A program made the translations under genes and the position numbers. Source: Ovoidimarina sediminis (GTDB taxonomy: Bacteria; Pseudomonadota; Alphaproteobacteria; Rhodobacterales; Rhodobacteraceae). From it: DNA of 64,000 nucleotides. The notes beneath the pieces were generated by a model. That model did not search any database and had not been told where the DNA came from. It was given only the letters and a program-made list of their open reading frames with translations. The DNA lies in the NCBI RefSeq assembly GCF_032586175.1, contig NZ_JAWHTE010000001.1, forward strand, positions 248,001 through 312,000, read 5' to 3'. Positions 34,070 through 42,725 of this stretch are shown piece by piece. Within the stretch, counting starts at the first letter, position 1. Every line of letters starts with the position of its first letter.

Positions 34070-35215
34070 TCAGAAGCAGGCCTCGTAGAGCGCGCGTGTG
34101 TTTTCGGCCGTCATGGCCACGGGATTGCCGCCGACCGACGGGTCTTCGAGCGCCATGGCCGTCATTTCGTCCAACCGGTCGGTGCCGACACCCAGAGCGG
34201 TCAGCGTCGGCGGGATGGCCAGCATCTCGCGCAGCTCGAGCACCCGGTCGTAGAAGCCCGCATACCCGCCGTCTATGCCAAGATAGGATGCGGCCCCTGC
34301 CAGGCGATCTTCCACCGCCGAACGGTTGAACTCCAGCACCGGCGGCATGACGGTGGCGTTCGTCGTTCCGTGATGGGTGTTGTAGAGCGCACCGACAGGG
34401 TGGGAGAGCGCGTGGATCGCACCGAGCCCTTTCTGAAACGCGACCGCCCCCATGGCGGCGGCCGACATCATATGGGAGCGCGCCTCGATATCCGCACCGT
34501 CCGCATAGGCGCGCGGGAGGTATGTGTTCACGAGCCGCATCCCTTCGAGCGCGATGCCCTGGCTCATCGGGTGATAGTGCGGCGAGCAATAGGCCTCGAG
34601 GCAATGGGCGAAGGCATCCATGCCGGTGCCCGCCGTGATCGGCTTCGGCATGCCCACGGTCAGTTCCGGATCAGAGATCACGACGGTCGGAAGCACCTTC
34701 GGGTGGAAGATGATCTTCTTCACATGGGTGTCGGAATTGGTGATGACGCTGGCGCGCCCGACTTCCGAGCCGGTGCCGGCGGTCGTCGGCACCGCCACGA
34801 TCGGGGCGATGCCATCGGGGTCGGCCCGCGTCCACCAGTCGCCGATATCCTCGAAATCCCAGACCGGGCGGGACTGGCCCGACATGAAGGCCACCATTTT
34901 CCCGAGATCGAGCCCGGATCCGCCGCCGAAGGCGACGACGCCGTCATGATTGCCCTCGCGATAGACCTTGAGCCCCTCGGCGAGGTTCAGATCGCTCGGG
35001 TTCGGATCGACTTCGGCGAAGATCGCGCGGCCCAGCCCGGCGGCATCGAGGATATCCAGCGCGGTCGCGGTAACGGGAAGCGCGGCAAGGCCCCGATCCG
35101 TCACGAGCAGCGGGTTCGAGATGCCGGCGGCCACGCAGGCTTCGGGAAGTTCGGTGATGCGGCCTGCGCCGAAGCGGATGGCGGTCGGGTAGGACCAGTT
35201 GGCGGTGAGAGCCAT
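34070..35215 (-). CDS. Iron-containing alcohol dehydrogenase
   Basis: A 381-residue group III alcohol dehydrogenase. The NAD-binding GGGSGLDLGK (97-106) and the TTAGTGSEV loop (144-152) are clear, and the iron ligands line up as D200, H204, H268 and H282 (motifs GMDAFAHCLEAY and IHALSHPVGALYNTHHG). It starts one base after the aldehyde dehydrogenase stop, so both oxidation steps are encoded together. It may oxidise the alcohol group of a gamma-glutamylated amino alcohol, but simple alcohols are also possible. Confidence 0.92.
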   Translation of the reverse strand: MALTANWSYPTAIRFGAGRITELPEACVAAGISNPLLVTDRGLAALPVTATALDILDAAGLGRAIFAEVDPNPSDLNLAEGLKVYREGNHDGVVAFGGGSGLDLGKMVAFMSGQSRPVWDFEDIGDWWTRADPDGIAPIVAVPTTAGTGSEVGRASVITNSDTHVKKIIFHPKVLPTVVISDPELTVGMPKPITAGTGMDAFAHCLEAYCSPHYHPMSQGIALEGMRLVNTYLPRAYADGADIEARSHMMSAAAMGAVAFQKGLGAIHALSHPVGALYNTHHGTTNATVMPPVLEFNRSAVEDRLAGAASYLGIDGGYAGFYDRVLELREMLAIPPTLTALGVGTDRLDEMTAMALEDPSVGGNPVAMTAENTRALYEACF

Positions 35216-35216
35216 G

Positions 35217-36596
35217 TCAGGTGACTTTCTTCAGGTGATAGGATTTTGGCCGGGTGAGGTTGTGGAAGCCGATGACCGAAAGCCCCCCGCCCTTCCCCGT
35301 CAGCTTGCAGCCCGTCCAGCAGAGTGCCGGATCGAGATAATCGGCACGGTTCATGAAGACGGTGCCGGTTTCGATCCTGGCGCCGAGACGTTCAGCGCGG
35401 TCGGGATCCTGCGTCCAGAGCGAGGCGGTAAGGCCGAAATCACTGTCGTTCATAAGGCCGAGGGCCTCTTCATCACTGTCGACCTTCATGATTCCCACGA
35501 CCGGAGCGAAGGTTTCGTCGCGCATAACGCGCATGGTGTGATCGACATCGGTAAGCACCTGAGGCGACAGGTAGGTGCCACCATCATCGGCGTCGAAGGG
35601 TGCGATATGAGCCGTTGCCCCGGCAGCCAGTGCCTCGGCGACCTGGGCGCGCGCCTCGTCGGCGAAGCGTTTGGCGGCCATGGGGCCGAGCGTCGTCTCC
35701 TGGTCGAGCGGATTGCCGAGCTTGAAGGCGCTTGCAAAGGCGATGGCGCCATCGACGAAGCGGTCGTAGAGCGAAGCATGGACATAGATCCGCTCGATCC
35801 CGCAGCAGCACTGGCCGGAATTGTACATCGCGCCGTCCATCAGGGTGGCGACTGCCGCGTCGATATCGGCATCCTCCATCACGTAGCCTGGATCCTTGCC
35901 GCCGAGTTCCAGCCCAAGCTGGGTGAAGGTGCCGGCGGCGGCGGCTTCCATGGCGCGGCCGCCATTCACAGACCCAGTGAAGTTGACGAAACTGAAAGCG
36001 CGTTCGGCGATCAGGGACGAGGTTGTCTGGTGATCGAGGAAGACGTTCTGGAACACGTCCTCGGGCACACCGGCCTCGTGGAAGGCGCGCGCGAGGCGTT
36101 CACCGACGAGGAGGGTTTGCGTCGCGTGTTTCAGGACAACCGTGTTGCCGGCGATCAGCGCGGGCGCGAGCGTGTTGATCGCGGTCATGTAGGGGTAGTT
36201 CCACGGCGCCACGATCAGGACGACGCCATGCGGCTCGCGCCGGATGAAGCGGCGGAACGTATCGCTGTCCTCGATGGCGATATCGGCCAGCGCGTCACCA
36301 GCGATCCGGCCCATGTACGAGGCGCGTTCATTGAACCCACCCCACTCGCCACCATAGCGGATCGGGCGGCCCATCTGCCAGGCGAGTTCAGGGATGATCT
36401 CGTCATTCATCTCGCCGATACGGGCGACGCCGGCGAGCACAAGCTCGACACGTTCGGAGAGCGGGCGCGCGGCCCAACCCGGTTGCGCCGCCTTCGCCCG
36501 GGCGGCGGCGGCGCGGGCAGCGTCTGGGCTGAGGACGGACCGTTCGGCACAAACGGAGCCGTCGACCGGGGAGATGCATTGCAATGTGTTTGTCAT
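35217..36596 (-). CDS. NAD(P)-dependent aldehyde dehydrogenase
   Basis: A 459-residue ALDH-superfamily enzyme. Visible are APWNYPYMTAIN (130-141), the FTGSVNGG nucleotide loop (206-213), catalytic base E230 in LELGGKDPG and nucleophile C264 within NSGQCCCG. The EEALGLMNDSDFGLTASL segment is also family-typical. Three consecutive cysteines at the active site resemble succinate-semialdehyde/gamma-glutamyl-semialdehyde type enzymes. It lies 9 nt after the glutamine-synthetase-like gene. Confidence 0.93.
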   Translation of the reverse strand: MTNTLQCISPVDGSVCAERSVLSPDAARAAAARAKAAQPGWAARPLSERVELVLAGVARIGEMNDEIIPELAWQMGRPIRYGGEWGGFNERASYMGRIAGDALADIAIEDSDTFRRFIRREPHGVVLIVAPWNYPYMTAINTLAPALIAGNTVVLKHATQTLLVGERLARAFHEAGVPEDVFQNVFLDHQTTSSLIAERAFSFVNFTGSVNGGRAMEAAAAGTFTQLGLELGGKDPGYVMEDADIDAAVATLMDGAMYNSGQCCCGIERIYVHASLYDRFVDGAIAFASAFKLGNPLDQETTLGPMAAKRFADEARAQVAEALAAGATAHIAPFDADDGGTYLSPQVLTDVDHTMRVMRDETFAPVVGIMKVDSDEEALGLMNDSDFGLTASLWTQDPDRAERLGARIETGTVFMNRADYLDPALCWTGCKLTGKGGGLSVIGFHNLTRPKSYHLKKVT

Positions 36597-36605
36597 GGTG
36601 TGGCC

Positions 36606-37970
36606 TCAGGACCGCTCGAAGCCGCGGAACACCTCCCAGTCGGTGACGCGGCGGTCATATTCGGATTGTTCCCAGCGCGCCGCGTGGACGTAGTGATCGA
36701 CCACATCGTCGCCGAGGGCCGCACGCATCGCCACGGAGCCATCGAGCGCGCGTGCCGCGTCCCGAAGGGTGCGCGGAATCTCTCGCACCCCTTCCCCCTG
36801 ATAGGCGTCGCCGGTGAATTCAGGCTCGAGTTCGAGCCCCTCGCCGATGCCTGCAAGGCCCGCGGCAATCTGGCAGGCAAACGCGAGATAGGGGTTCAGG
36901 TCGGCGCCGCCCACGCGGTTCTCGATCCTTATGCCCTTGCTGCCCTCGCCGACGAGACGATAACCCGCCGTTCGGTTGTCGCGCGACCAGACGGCCTTCG
37001 TCGGTGCGAAGGTGCCCGCGACATAACGCTTGTAGCTGTTGATGTTGGGCGCGAGGAAGAGCGTGAGATCCGAGGCATATTTCAGCAACCCCGCGACGTA
37101 GGCCTGCATGGTAGCAGACATGCCGTGATCGGCGCTTTCGTCGAGGAAGACCGGCTTGCCGTCCTTCCAGAGCGACTGGTGGATGTGGCATGAGGAACCG
37201 GCAGGGGCATTGGCGTATTTTGCCATGAAGGTCACCGCGTGGCCCTGTGCGAGGGCATTTTCCTTCACCGCCTGCTTGGTAAGCACGTGAATGTCGGCGC
37301 TGTCGAGCGCATCGGAGTACTTCACGTTGATCTCGTGCTGGCCTGCCCAGGCCTCGCCCTTCGAGTTCTCGACGGGAATGCCCGCTTCATAGAGGTCGTT
37401 TCGGATATCGCGCAGAAGATCTTCTTCGCGGGCGGTCGTGAAGAGGTGATAGTCCTCGTTGTAAGGGCTCGTGGGTTCGAGACCGCGATAGCCCTGGTCG
37501 AAGGCCTGTTCGAAGGATTGCCGGAATATGTAGAATTCGAGCTCGGAGGCCATCATCGCCGCCATGCCGCGTTCGGCCAGTCGCGCGATCTGAGCCTTCA
37601 GGATGGCGCGCGGCGAGATGGAGATGTCGGCGTGCCCGTGATGATCCTTGATGTCGCAGAGCACGATCGCCGCCCCCGGCGCCCAGGGCGCGAGGCGCAG
37701 CGTCGAGAGATCGGGCTTCATCATGTAATCGCCGTAGCCCTGCGCCCAGCTTGCGGATTTGTAGCCCGGTACAGGCTCCATCTCCTGATCGACGGTCAGA
37801 AGATAGTTGCAGGCATGGGTTTCGTGCACACCGGCGTCGAGGAAGTGGCACGCGTGGAAGCGCTTGCCCATCAGCCGGCCCTGCATGTCGACCTGGGCCA
37901 TGATGACGGTATCGATGTCGCCCTGATCGACCAGTTCGGTCAGGGCATCGAGGGTCAGGTTACCGGGCAT
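36606..37970 (-). CDS. Glutamine synthetase-like gamma-glutamyl ligase
   Basis: A 454-residue protein of the glutamine synthetase fold, close to the PuuA/GlnA4-like group that joins glutamate to amines with ATP. The beta-grasp N-terminus (VDMQGRLMGKRF), the metal-binding ASELEFYIF and GQHEINVKYSDAL strands, HIHQSLW and the FLAPNINSYKRYVAGTFAPT block followed by RIENRVGGADLNPYLAFA are all present. It lacks the adenylylation tyrosine loop expected in GlnA I. Its position between a TRAP transporter and alcohol/aldehyde dehydrogenases argues for amine catabolism, not nitrogen assimilation. Confidence 0.88.
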   Translation of the reverse strand: MPGNLTLDALTELVDQGDIDTVIMAQVDMQGRLMGKRFHACHFLDAGVHETHACNYLLTVDQEMEPVPGYKSASWAQGYGDYMMKPDLSTLRLAPWAPGAAIVLCDIKDHHGHADISISPRAILKAQIARLAERGMAAMMASELEFYIFRQSFEQAFDQGYRGLEPTSPYNEDYHLFTTAREEDLLRDIRNDLYEAGIPVENSKGEAWAGQHEINVKYSDALDSADIHVLTKQAVKENALAQGHAVTFMAKYANAPAGSSCHIHQSLWKDGKPVFLDESADHGMSATMQAYVAGLLKYASDLTLFLAPNINSYKRYVAGTFAPTKAVWSRDNRTAGYRLVGEGSKGIRIENRVGGADLNPYLAFACQIAAGLAGIGEGLELEPEFTGDAYQGEGVREIPRTLRDAARALDGSVAMRAALGDDVVDHYVHAARWEQSEYDRRVTDWEVFRGFERS

Positions 37971-37999
37971 TTTGGTGATCCGTTGTCTGAAGGGTATGC

Positions 38000-38022
38000 A
38001 CGGCCCCGCGCAACGGGGCCGT
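38000..38022 (-). terminator. Intercistronic hairpin after dctP
   Basis: ACGGCCCCG pairs perfectly with CGGGGCCGT around a CGCAA loop, 11 nt past the dctP stop and before the ligase gene. There is no U-tract, so partial termination or mRNA stabilisation is more likely than full termination. Confidence 0.55.
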
Positions 38023-38032
38023 ACGACTATTA

Positions 38033-39064
38033 TCAGGTATAGCGGTAGGGCCTACCGGCCTTTTCCATGTCCGCATTGTACTGCTTGAAGATCTCGACGA
38101 CCTGCGCCTTGACCTCGGACTCCGCCGCGATCTCGTCCCAGAACACGCGCGCCGCGGCTTCGACCTGGGCCCATTCGTCATCGGGGATCGAAGTAAGCTG
38201 CATCTTGGTACCGTTCACGCGAAGGCTGGCTTCCCCGCCCCAGTACCACCACTGGCGATAGTAATGCGACTGGTCGCAGCAGACGCGGAACAGGGTTTGC
38301 AGATCCTCGGGCAGTTCATTCCAGCGATCCATGTTGGCGAAGAACGAGCCCGCCCAGGCGCCGGAGATGTTGTTGGTGAGGAAGTAGTCGGTCACGTCGG
38401 CCCAGCCAACCGTGTAGTCTTCGGTGATGCCCGACCAGGCGATTCCGTCGAGTTCGCCAGTCTGCACCGCGACCTCGATGTCTTCCCAGGGCAATGTGAC
38501 GGGAACGACGCCGAACTGCGCGAGGAAGCGGCCTGCGGTCGGGAAAGTGAAGACGCGCTTACCCTGAAGATCGGCCAGCGAGCGGATCGGATCCTTCGTT
38601 GCGAAGTGGCAGGGATCCCAGGCGCCTGCCGAGATGTGCTTCACCCCGACCTTGGAGTATTCGGAATCCCAGATTTCGTTCAGCCCGTACTGGTTGAAGA
38701 GAACCGGCACATCGAGCGAGTAGCGCGAAGCGAAGGGGAAGTAGCCGCCGAAGACGGTAACTTCGGTGGGCGAAGCCATCGAGTCGTCATCCGACTGCAC
38801 CGCATCGATCGTGCCACGTTGCATCGCGCGGAAGAGTTCGCCGGTCGGCACGAGCTGATCCGCATAGAAGAGTTCGATCTGCATGCGGTCGCCAGCGATC
38901 TTGTTGAACATCTCGATTGCCGGATCGATCACGTGCTCGGCCAGCGCCGGGCCCGCATAGGTCTGCATCCGCCAGCGGATCGTCGACTGCGCGATGGCGG
39001 GCGTTGCGAGGGCGGCAGCCGGTGCGAGGGCGGCGCCCTTCAGAAGCTTACGTCTTGTTGTCAT
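38033..39064 (-). CDS. TRAP transporter substrate-binding protein DctP
   Basis: A 343-residue periplasmic TRAP binding protein. The N-terminus MTTRRKLLKGAALAP is a twin-arginine-like signal with cleavage after AIAQ. The mature part has the DctP order: FYADQLVPTGELFRAMQRGTID, then DLQGKRVFTFPTAGRFLAQFG, with the ligand-binding arginine in the latter, and the long hinge helix near residue 240. It resembles the TakP/keto-acid cluster more than DctP for succinate, but the ligand is uncertain. The ATG follows AAGGAGAG. It is third in the dctQMP order. Confidence 0.92.
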   Translation of the reverse strand: MTTRRKLLKGAALAPAAALATPAIAQSTIRWRMQTYAGPALAEHVIDPAIEMFNKIAGDRMQIELFYADQLVPTGELFRAMQRGTIDAVQSDDDSMASPTEVTVFGGYFPFASRYSLDVPVLFNQYGLNEIWDSEYSKVGVKHISAGAWDPCHFATKDPIRSLADLQGKRVFTFPTAGRFLAQFGVVPVTLPWEDIEVAVQTGELDGIAWSGITEDYTVGWADVTDYFLTNNISGAWAGSFFANMDRWNELPEDLQTLFRVCCDQSHYYRQWWYWGGEASLRVNGTKMQLTSIPDDEWAQVEAAARVFWDEIAAESEVKAQVVEIFKQYNADMEKAGRPYRYT

Positions 39065-39112
39065 ATCTCACTCTCCTTGCTGGTGATTTGCGCCGTTTTC
39101 CCGGCGTTCTTG

Positions 39113-40438
39113 CTAGTTTCCGTAAACATATCCCGGCAGCCAGAGGGCGATTTCCGGGAAGGCCATAACGATCGTCAGCGCCAGCGCCATGACGAAGACA
39201 AAGGGGACAATCGAACGGTAGATATCGCCCAGCGTGACCTCAGGCGGGGCCATGGCGCGCATCAGGAAGAGGTTATAGCCGAAAGGCGGGGTCATGTAGG
39301 CGATCTGCGTGGTGATCGTATAAAGTACGCCATACCAGATCAGGTTGAACCCAAGCTCGTCCACAAGCGGCACGTAAAGCGGCGCGACGATTACCAGCAT
39401 GGCGGTATCGTCTAGGAATGTACCCATTACGATAAAGCTGAGCTGCATCAGGATGAGGATGACCCAGGGGCTGAGGCCAAGCTGTTCGGTGAAGAGGTTC
39501 TCGATCGCCCGGACGGCACCAAGACCATCGAACACGGCCCCAAAGGCCAGGGCCGCGAGGATGATCCACATGAACATGCAGGTGATGGCAAGCGTCGAGC
39601 GGACAGTGGTTTCGAAGACCTGCCAGGTCATTCGGCCCTTCAGAACGGCGGCGAGGAAGGCCGCGAGCGCGCCGATTGCGGAGCTTTCGACGAGGCCCGT
39701 CCAGCCGTTGACGAAGGGGATCATCATCACCGCGAAGATGCCGAGCGGAAGGAGGCCGGCGGAAAGGAGGCGGTATTTCTCCGCGCGGCTGACATCCCGT
39801 TCTTCGAGCGGAAGGACGGGGCCGAGGGACGGGGTGATCCGGCAGCGAATATAGATGTAGATAATAAAGAGCGTGGCCATCATCAGCCCCGGAATGACCC
39901 CCGCGAGCCAGAGTTGCCCGACCGGCTGGCGAGCGATCATCGCATAGAGAACGAGAACGACCGACGGCGGCACAAGGATGCCGAGGGAGGAACCGGCCTG
40001 GATGACGCCGGTCACCATCCGCTTATCGTAGCCCCGCTTGAGGAGTTCCGGCAACGCGATCGTCGCCCCGATGGCCATGCCCGCAACCGATAGCCCGTTC
40101 ATCGCAGAAATGAGAACCATGAGCCCGATCGTGCCCATGGCGAGCCCGCCGGGCATGCCGCCCGTCCAGACATGGAACATGCGGTAAAGATCATCGGCGA
40201 TCTTCGATTCCGACAGCACGTACCCCATGAAGATGAACATCGGGAGCGTCAGAAGCGGGTACCATTTCATAAGCTTCATGGCCGCCGCGAAGCCGAGATC
40301 GTAGCCGCCCCTGTCGCCCCAGAGCAAAAGAGCCGCGACGACCGCGACGAAGCCGATCGCACCGAAGACGCGCTGCCCGGTGAAGAGCATCAGCATCATC
40401 ATGGAGAACATGAGGATGGCGATCAGTTCATAGGACAT
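39113..40438 (-). CDS. TRAP transporter large permease DctM
   Basis: A 441-residue membrane protein with about 12 helices forming the ion-coupled TRAP channel. Typical segments are FIFMGYVLSESKIADDLYRM, VLISAMNGLSVAGMAIGATI and VIQAGSSLGILVPPSVVLVLYAM, the last being a conserved DctM loop. Its ATG overlaps the stop of dctQ as TGATG. Confidence 0.94.
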   Translation of the reverse strand: MSYELIAILMFSMMMLMLFTGQRVFGAIGFVAVVAALLLWGDRGGYDLGFAAAMKLMKWYPLLTLPMFIFMGYVLSESKIADDLYRMFHVWTGGMPGGLAMGTIGLMVLISAMNGLSVAGMAIGATIALPELLKRGYDKRMVTGVIQAGSSLGILVPPSVVLVLYAMIARQPVGQLWLAGVIPGLMMATLFIIYIYIRCRITPSLGPVLPLEERDVSRAEKYRLLSAGLLPLGIFAVMMIPFVNGWTGLVESSAIGALAAFLAAVLKGRMTWQVFETTVRSTLAITCMFMWIILAALAFGAVFDGLGAVRAIENLFTEQLGLSPWVILILMQLSFIVMGTFLDDTAMLVIVAPLYVPLVDELGFNLIWYGVLYTITTQIAYMTPPFGYNLFLMRAMAPPEVTLGDIYRSIVPFVFVMALALTIVMAFPEIALWLPGYVYGN

Positions 40439-40962
40439 CAGATCGCCTCTCGCGGAATGTCGTGGCCACGGATCCTGAGCACGTCCTTGAAGAATTCAGC
40501 CACTGCCTGAAGAAGCATGAGCGACAGGCCGATCATCATGATGCACTTGATCGGCCAGAGATAGGGACGCCAGGCCGTTGGGCTGCGTTCACCGCCGTAC
40601 TGGAAACTGTAGATCGTCGAGTCGAGCCCGCCCCAGAGCATCACCACGAGGTAGAAGATCAGGAAGAATATCGTTAAGGCATCGACCCAGGCCTTTCGCC
40701 CGTCGCTCCATGCCCCGTAGAAGAGATCCATCCGCACGTTCGACCCCATCTGGATCGCGTAGGGGCCGCCCAGGATGTAATAGGCAACCATCGCAAACTG
40801 CGCCATTTCCAGCGTCCAGAGCGAAGGATTGAAGAAGGTCTTCGAGATAGAGGACCAGAGCAGGATCCCCATCATCACGAAGATCCCGTACATGACGACG
40901 CGCCCAAGGCGGCGGTTGATGGTGTCGATCACGGAGATGTAGCGCAGCATGAAGCCGGTCAT
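40438..40962 (-). CDS. TRAP transporter small permease DctQ
   Basis: A 174-residue four-helix membrane protein. Segments VVMYGIFVMMGILLWSSIS and MVAYYILGGPYAIQMGSNVRMDLFY are typical of DctQ. The ATG at 40962 overlaps the TGA of the upstream amidohydrolase-like gene as ATGA, which decides the start over a 70-residue in-frame extension. Confidence 0.92.
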   Translation of the reverse strand: MTGFMLRYISVIDTINRRLGRVVMYGIFVMMGILLWSSISKTFFNPSLWTLEMAQFAMVAYYILGGPYAIQMGSNVRMDLFYGAWSDGRKAWVDALTIFFLIFYLVVMLWGGLDSTIYSFQYGGERSPTAWRPYLWPIKCIMMIGLSLMLLQAVAEFFKDVLRIRGHDIPREAI

Positions 40963-41708
40963 GACTGAGCCTCCGCGATTGCGACACCCGCGCGGTCGAG
41001 GGCCGGAAGCAGAACCTGGGTGATCGATGCGCCCTGCGAGGCGATATCGACGGGTGTTGCGAGGAGATCGTTCCGCACTTCGATCATCAGGGGAAGCAGG
41101 CCCGCATCCTCGGCGATCCGCACGGTGTGGGTCACCCCATCCTCCGGGCCATAGGGGCTGTTGCGATCCCATTCGCGCCCCTGCTCTCCCGCTTCCTCGA
41201 GGACGATATCGGCCAGCCGCAAATCGCGGTCATGGAGAATGCCGACCGTGGTTTCGCGGCGTTCGCCGAAATAGACCGGGGTGAAGCTGTGGACAGTGAT
41301 GAGGGCCCGGGCGCCGCTGTCGCGGATCGCCTGTGCAAGCGCCTCCCGCCAGGGCCGGTAGGTGGTCTCGACCCGTTCGGCGCGCGCGGTGGCGTCGAGA
41401 TTTCGGTTGGCCGGAATGTCGTAGATCTCGCTTCGGTCTGGGATCGCTGCCGACACTTCCGGCGGCCGGTTCAGATCGTAGACGAGGCGTGACACGCGTG
41501 CGTTGATCAGCGGAGCGCCGAGCCGGCGGGCGATGTCGCGCGCCAGATCCAGGGCGCCGATATCCCAGGCGATGTGGCTTGACAGCGCCTCTTTCCCGAG
41601 GCCGAGATCGCCGTAGCGGTCGGGCACGTGGCGAGAGGCATGTTCGCAGACGATGAGCACAGGGGTCCCCCTGCCTTCCGTCACCGCAGCGATTGCTTCT
41701 GATGCCAC
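40959..41708 (-). CDS. N-formylglutamate amidohydrolase family protein
   Basis: About 249 residues of a PF05013-type zinc hydrolase. VLIVCEHASRHVPDRYGDLG at the N-terminus, HIAWDIGALDLARDIARRLGAP and ALITVHSFTPVY with a metal histidine are the family blocks; MIEVRNDLLATP closes the site. The start is unsure: GTG at 41708 is given, GTG at 41684 is equally near the conserved core and TTG at 41774 is possible. Being coupled to dctQ (ATGA) it belongs to the TRAP operon, and could release glutamate from a gamma-glutamyl product, which is inference only. Confidence 0.8.
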   Translation of the reverse strand: MASEAIAAVTEGRGTPVLIVCEHASRHVPDRYGDLGLGKEALSSHIAWDIGALDLARDIARRLGAPLINARVSRLVYDLNRPPEVSAAIPDRSEIYDIPANRNLDATARAERVETTYRPWREALAQAIRDSGARALITVHSFTPVYFGERRETTVGILHDRDLRLADIVLEEAGEQGREWDRNSPYGPEDGVTHTVRIAEDAGLLPLMIEVRNDLLATPVDIASQGASITQVLLPALDRAGVAIAEAQS

Positions 41709-41783
41709 TTGCCGACGCGCCCCCGTCCTGATGCCCGCGTGGCGAGCATTCCGCAGGGAGCCTGCGACGGTCAAGGCATTTCT

Positions 41784-41794
41784 GAAAAATTTTC
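41784..41794. promoter_or_regulatory. Candidate RpiR operator in the divergent promoter region
   Basis: GAAAAATTTTC, arms GAAAA/TTTTC about one base, is the only clear inverted repeat between the divergent amidohydrolase and RpiR genes. Its AT content stands out from the surroundings. Assignment to the adjacent regulator rests on location only. Confidence 0.35.
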
Positions 41795-41861
41795 TTCTCC
41801 ACCGGCAAGCCTGAAGCTATGCTTACAAAATGTGCAGGACAGAGATAGGTCGGCCAGCACT

Positions 41862-42725
41862 GTGACCGAGAGCATTCAGGAACGGATCGCAGCCATTCAG
41901 GAGACGCTCACCCGGGCGGAACGGCAGCTTGCCGAGGCAATTCTGGCGAACTATCCGGTCTCGGGGCTCGGGTCGATCACACGGCTGGCGGAAGCGGCCG
42001 ATGTCTCGACCCCGACGGTGGCGCGTATGGTGCAGAAGCTTGGCTATTCGGGTTTTCCGGAATTCCAGGATGCCCTTCGGCAGGAGCTTGAAGCGCGGAT
42101 ATCCAACCCCATCGCGAAGCGAGATCGCTGGACCGATGCAGCGCCCGACGCGCATATCCTGAACCGGTTCACCGACAAGGCCACGCAGAACATCCGGCAG
42201 ACGATCGCCCATCTCGACCCGGGCGCTTTCGACGAGGCCGCGCGTCTTCTGGCCGATGAAGCACGCGCGATCTCGGTGACGGGGGGGCGGATTACGCACG
42301 CAGTGTCGGAATACCTTTATCTGCATCTTCAGGTGATCCGGCCGCGCGTCGGGCATATCCGCTCGACCGCGAACAGCTGGCCGCATGACCTTCTCGACAT
42401 GACCGCAGGCGACGTCGTGGTGATCTACGACGTGCGGCGCTACGAGAACGCGACGCTTCGGCTGGCCGAGATGGCAGAACGGCGGGGTGCGGAGATCATT
42501 CTTTTCACCGATCAGTGGCAATCTCCCGTTGCGCGGCACGCGTCGAATGTCTTCTCGTGCCGGATCGAGGCGCCGAGCGCGTGGGACAGCGGGGTCGCCA
42601 CGCTGCTTTTGACCGAATGCCTGATCGCTGCGGTTCAGGAAATACGCTGGGACAGTACTTCGGACCGCATGCGGCGCCTTGAAGAGATCTTCGACGAGAG
42701 CCGCACGTTCCGGAAGTTCGTATGA
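41862..42725 (+). CDS. MurR/RpiR family transcriptional regulator
   Basis: About 287 residues: an N-terminal HTH_6 domain (residues 1-77, with ITRLAEAADVSTPTVARMVQ) and a C-terminal SIS sugar-phosphate-binding domain (about 125-260, with AISVTGGRITHAVSEYLYLH and DVVVIYDVRRYENATL). RpiR proteins sense phosphosugars, although some control amino-acid or amine catabolism. The GTG at 41862 is chosen at the family N-terminus; the ribosome site is weak and a GTG ten codons earlier is possible. Its stop overlaps the next gene as ATGA. It is divergent from the TRAP operon and may control both sides. Confidence 0.88.
   Translation: MTESIQERIAAIQETLTRAERQLAEAILANYPVSGLGSITRLAEAADVSTPTVARMVQKLGYSGFPEFQDALRQELEARISNPIAKRDRWTDAAPDAHILNRFTDKATQNIRQTIAHLDPGAFDEAARLLADEARAISVTGGRITHAVSEYLYLHLQVIRPRVGHIRSTANSWPHDLLDMTAGDVVVIYDVRRYENATLRLAEMAERRGAEIILFTDQWQSPVARHASNVFSCRIEAPSAWDSGVATLLLTECLIAAVQEIRWDSTSDRMRRLEEIFDESRTFRKFV

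Noticed and set aside
35199..37193. Plus-strand open frame of 664 codons
   Set aside because: It lies opposite the aldehyde dehydrogenase and GS-like genes; no recognisable domain.
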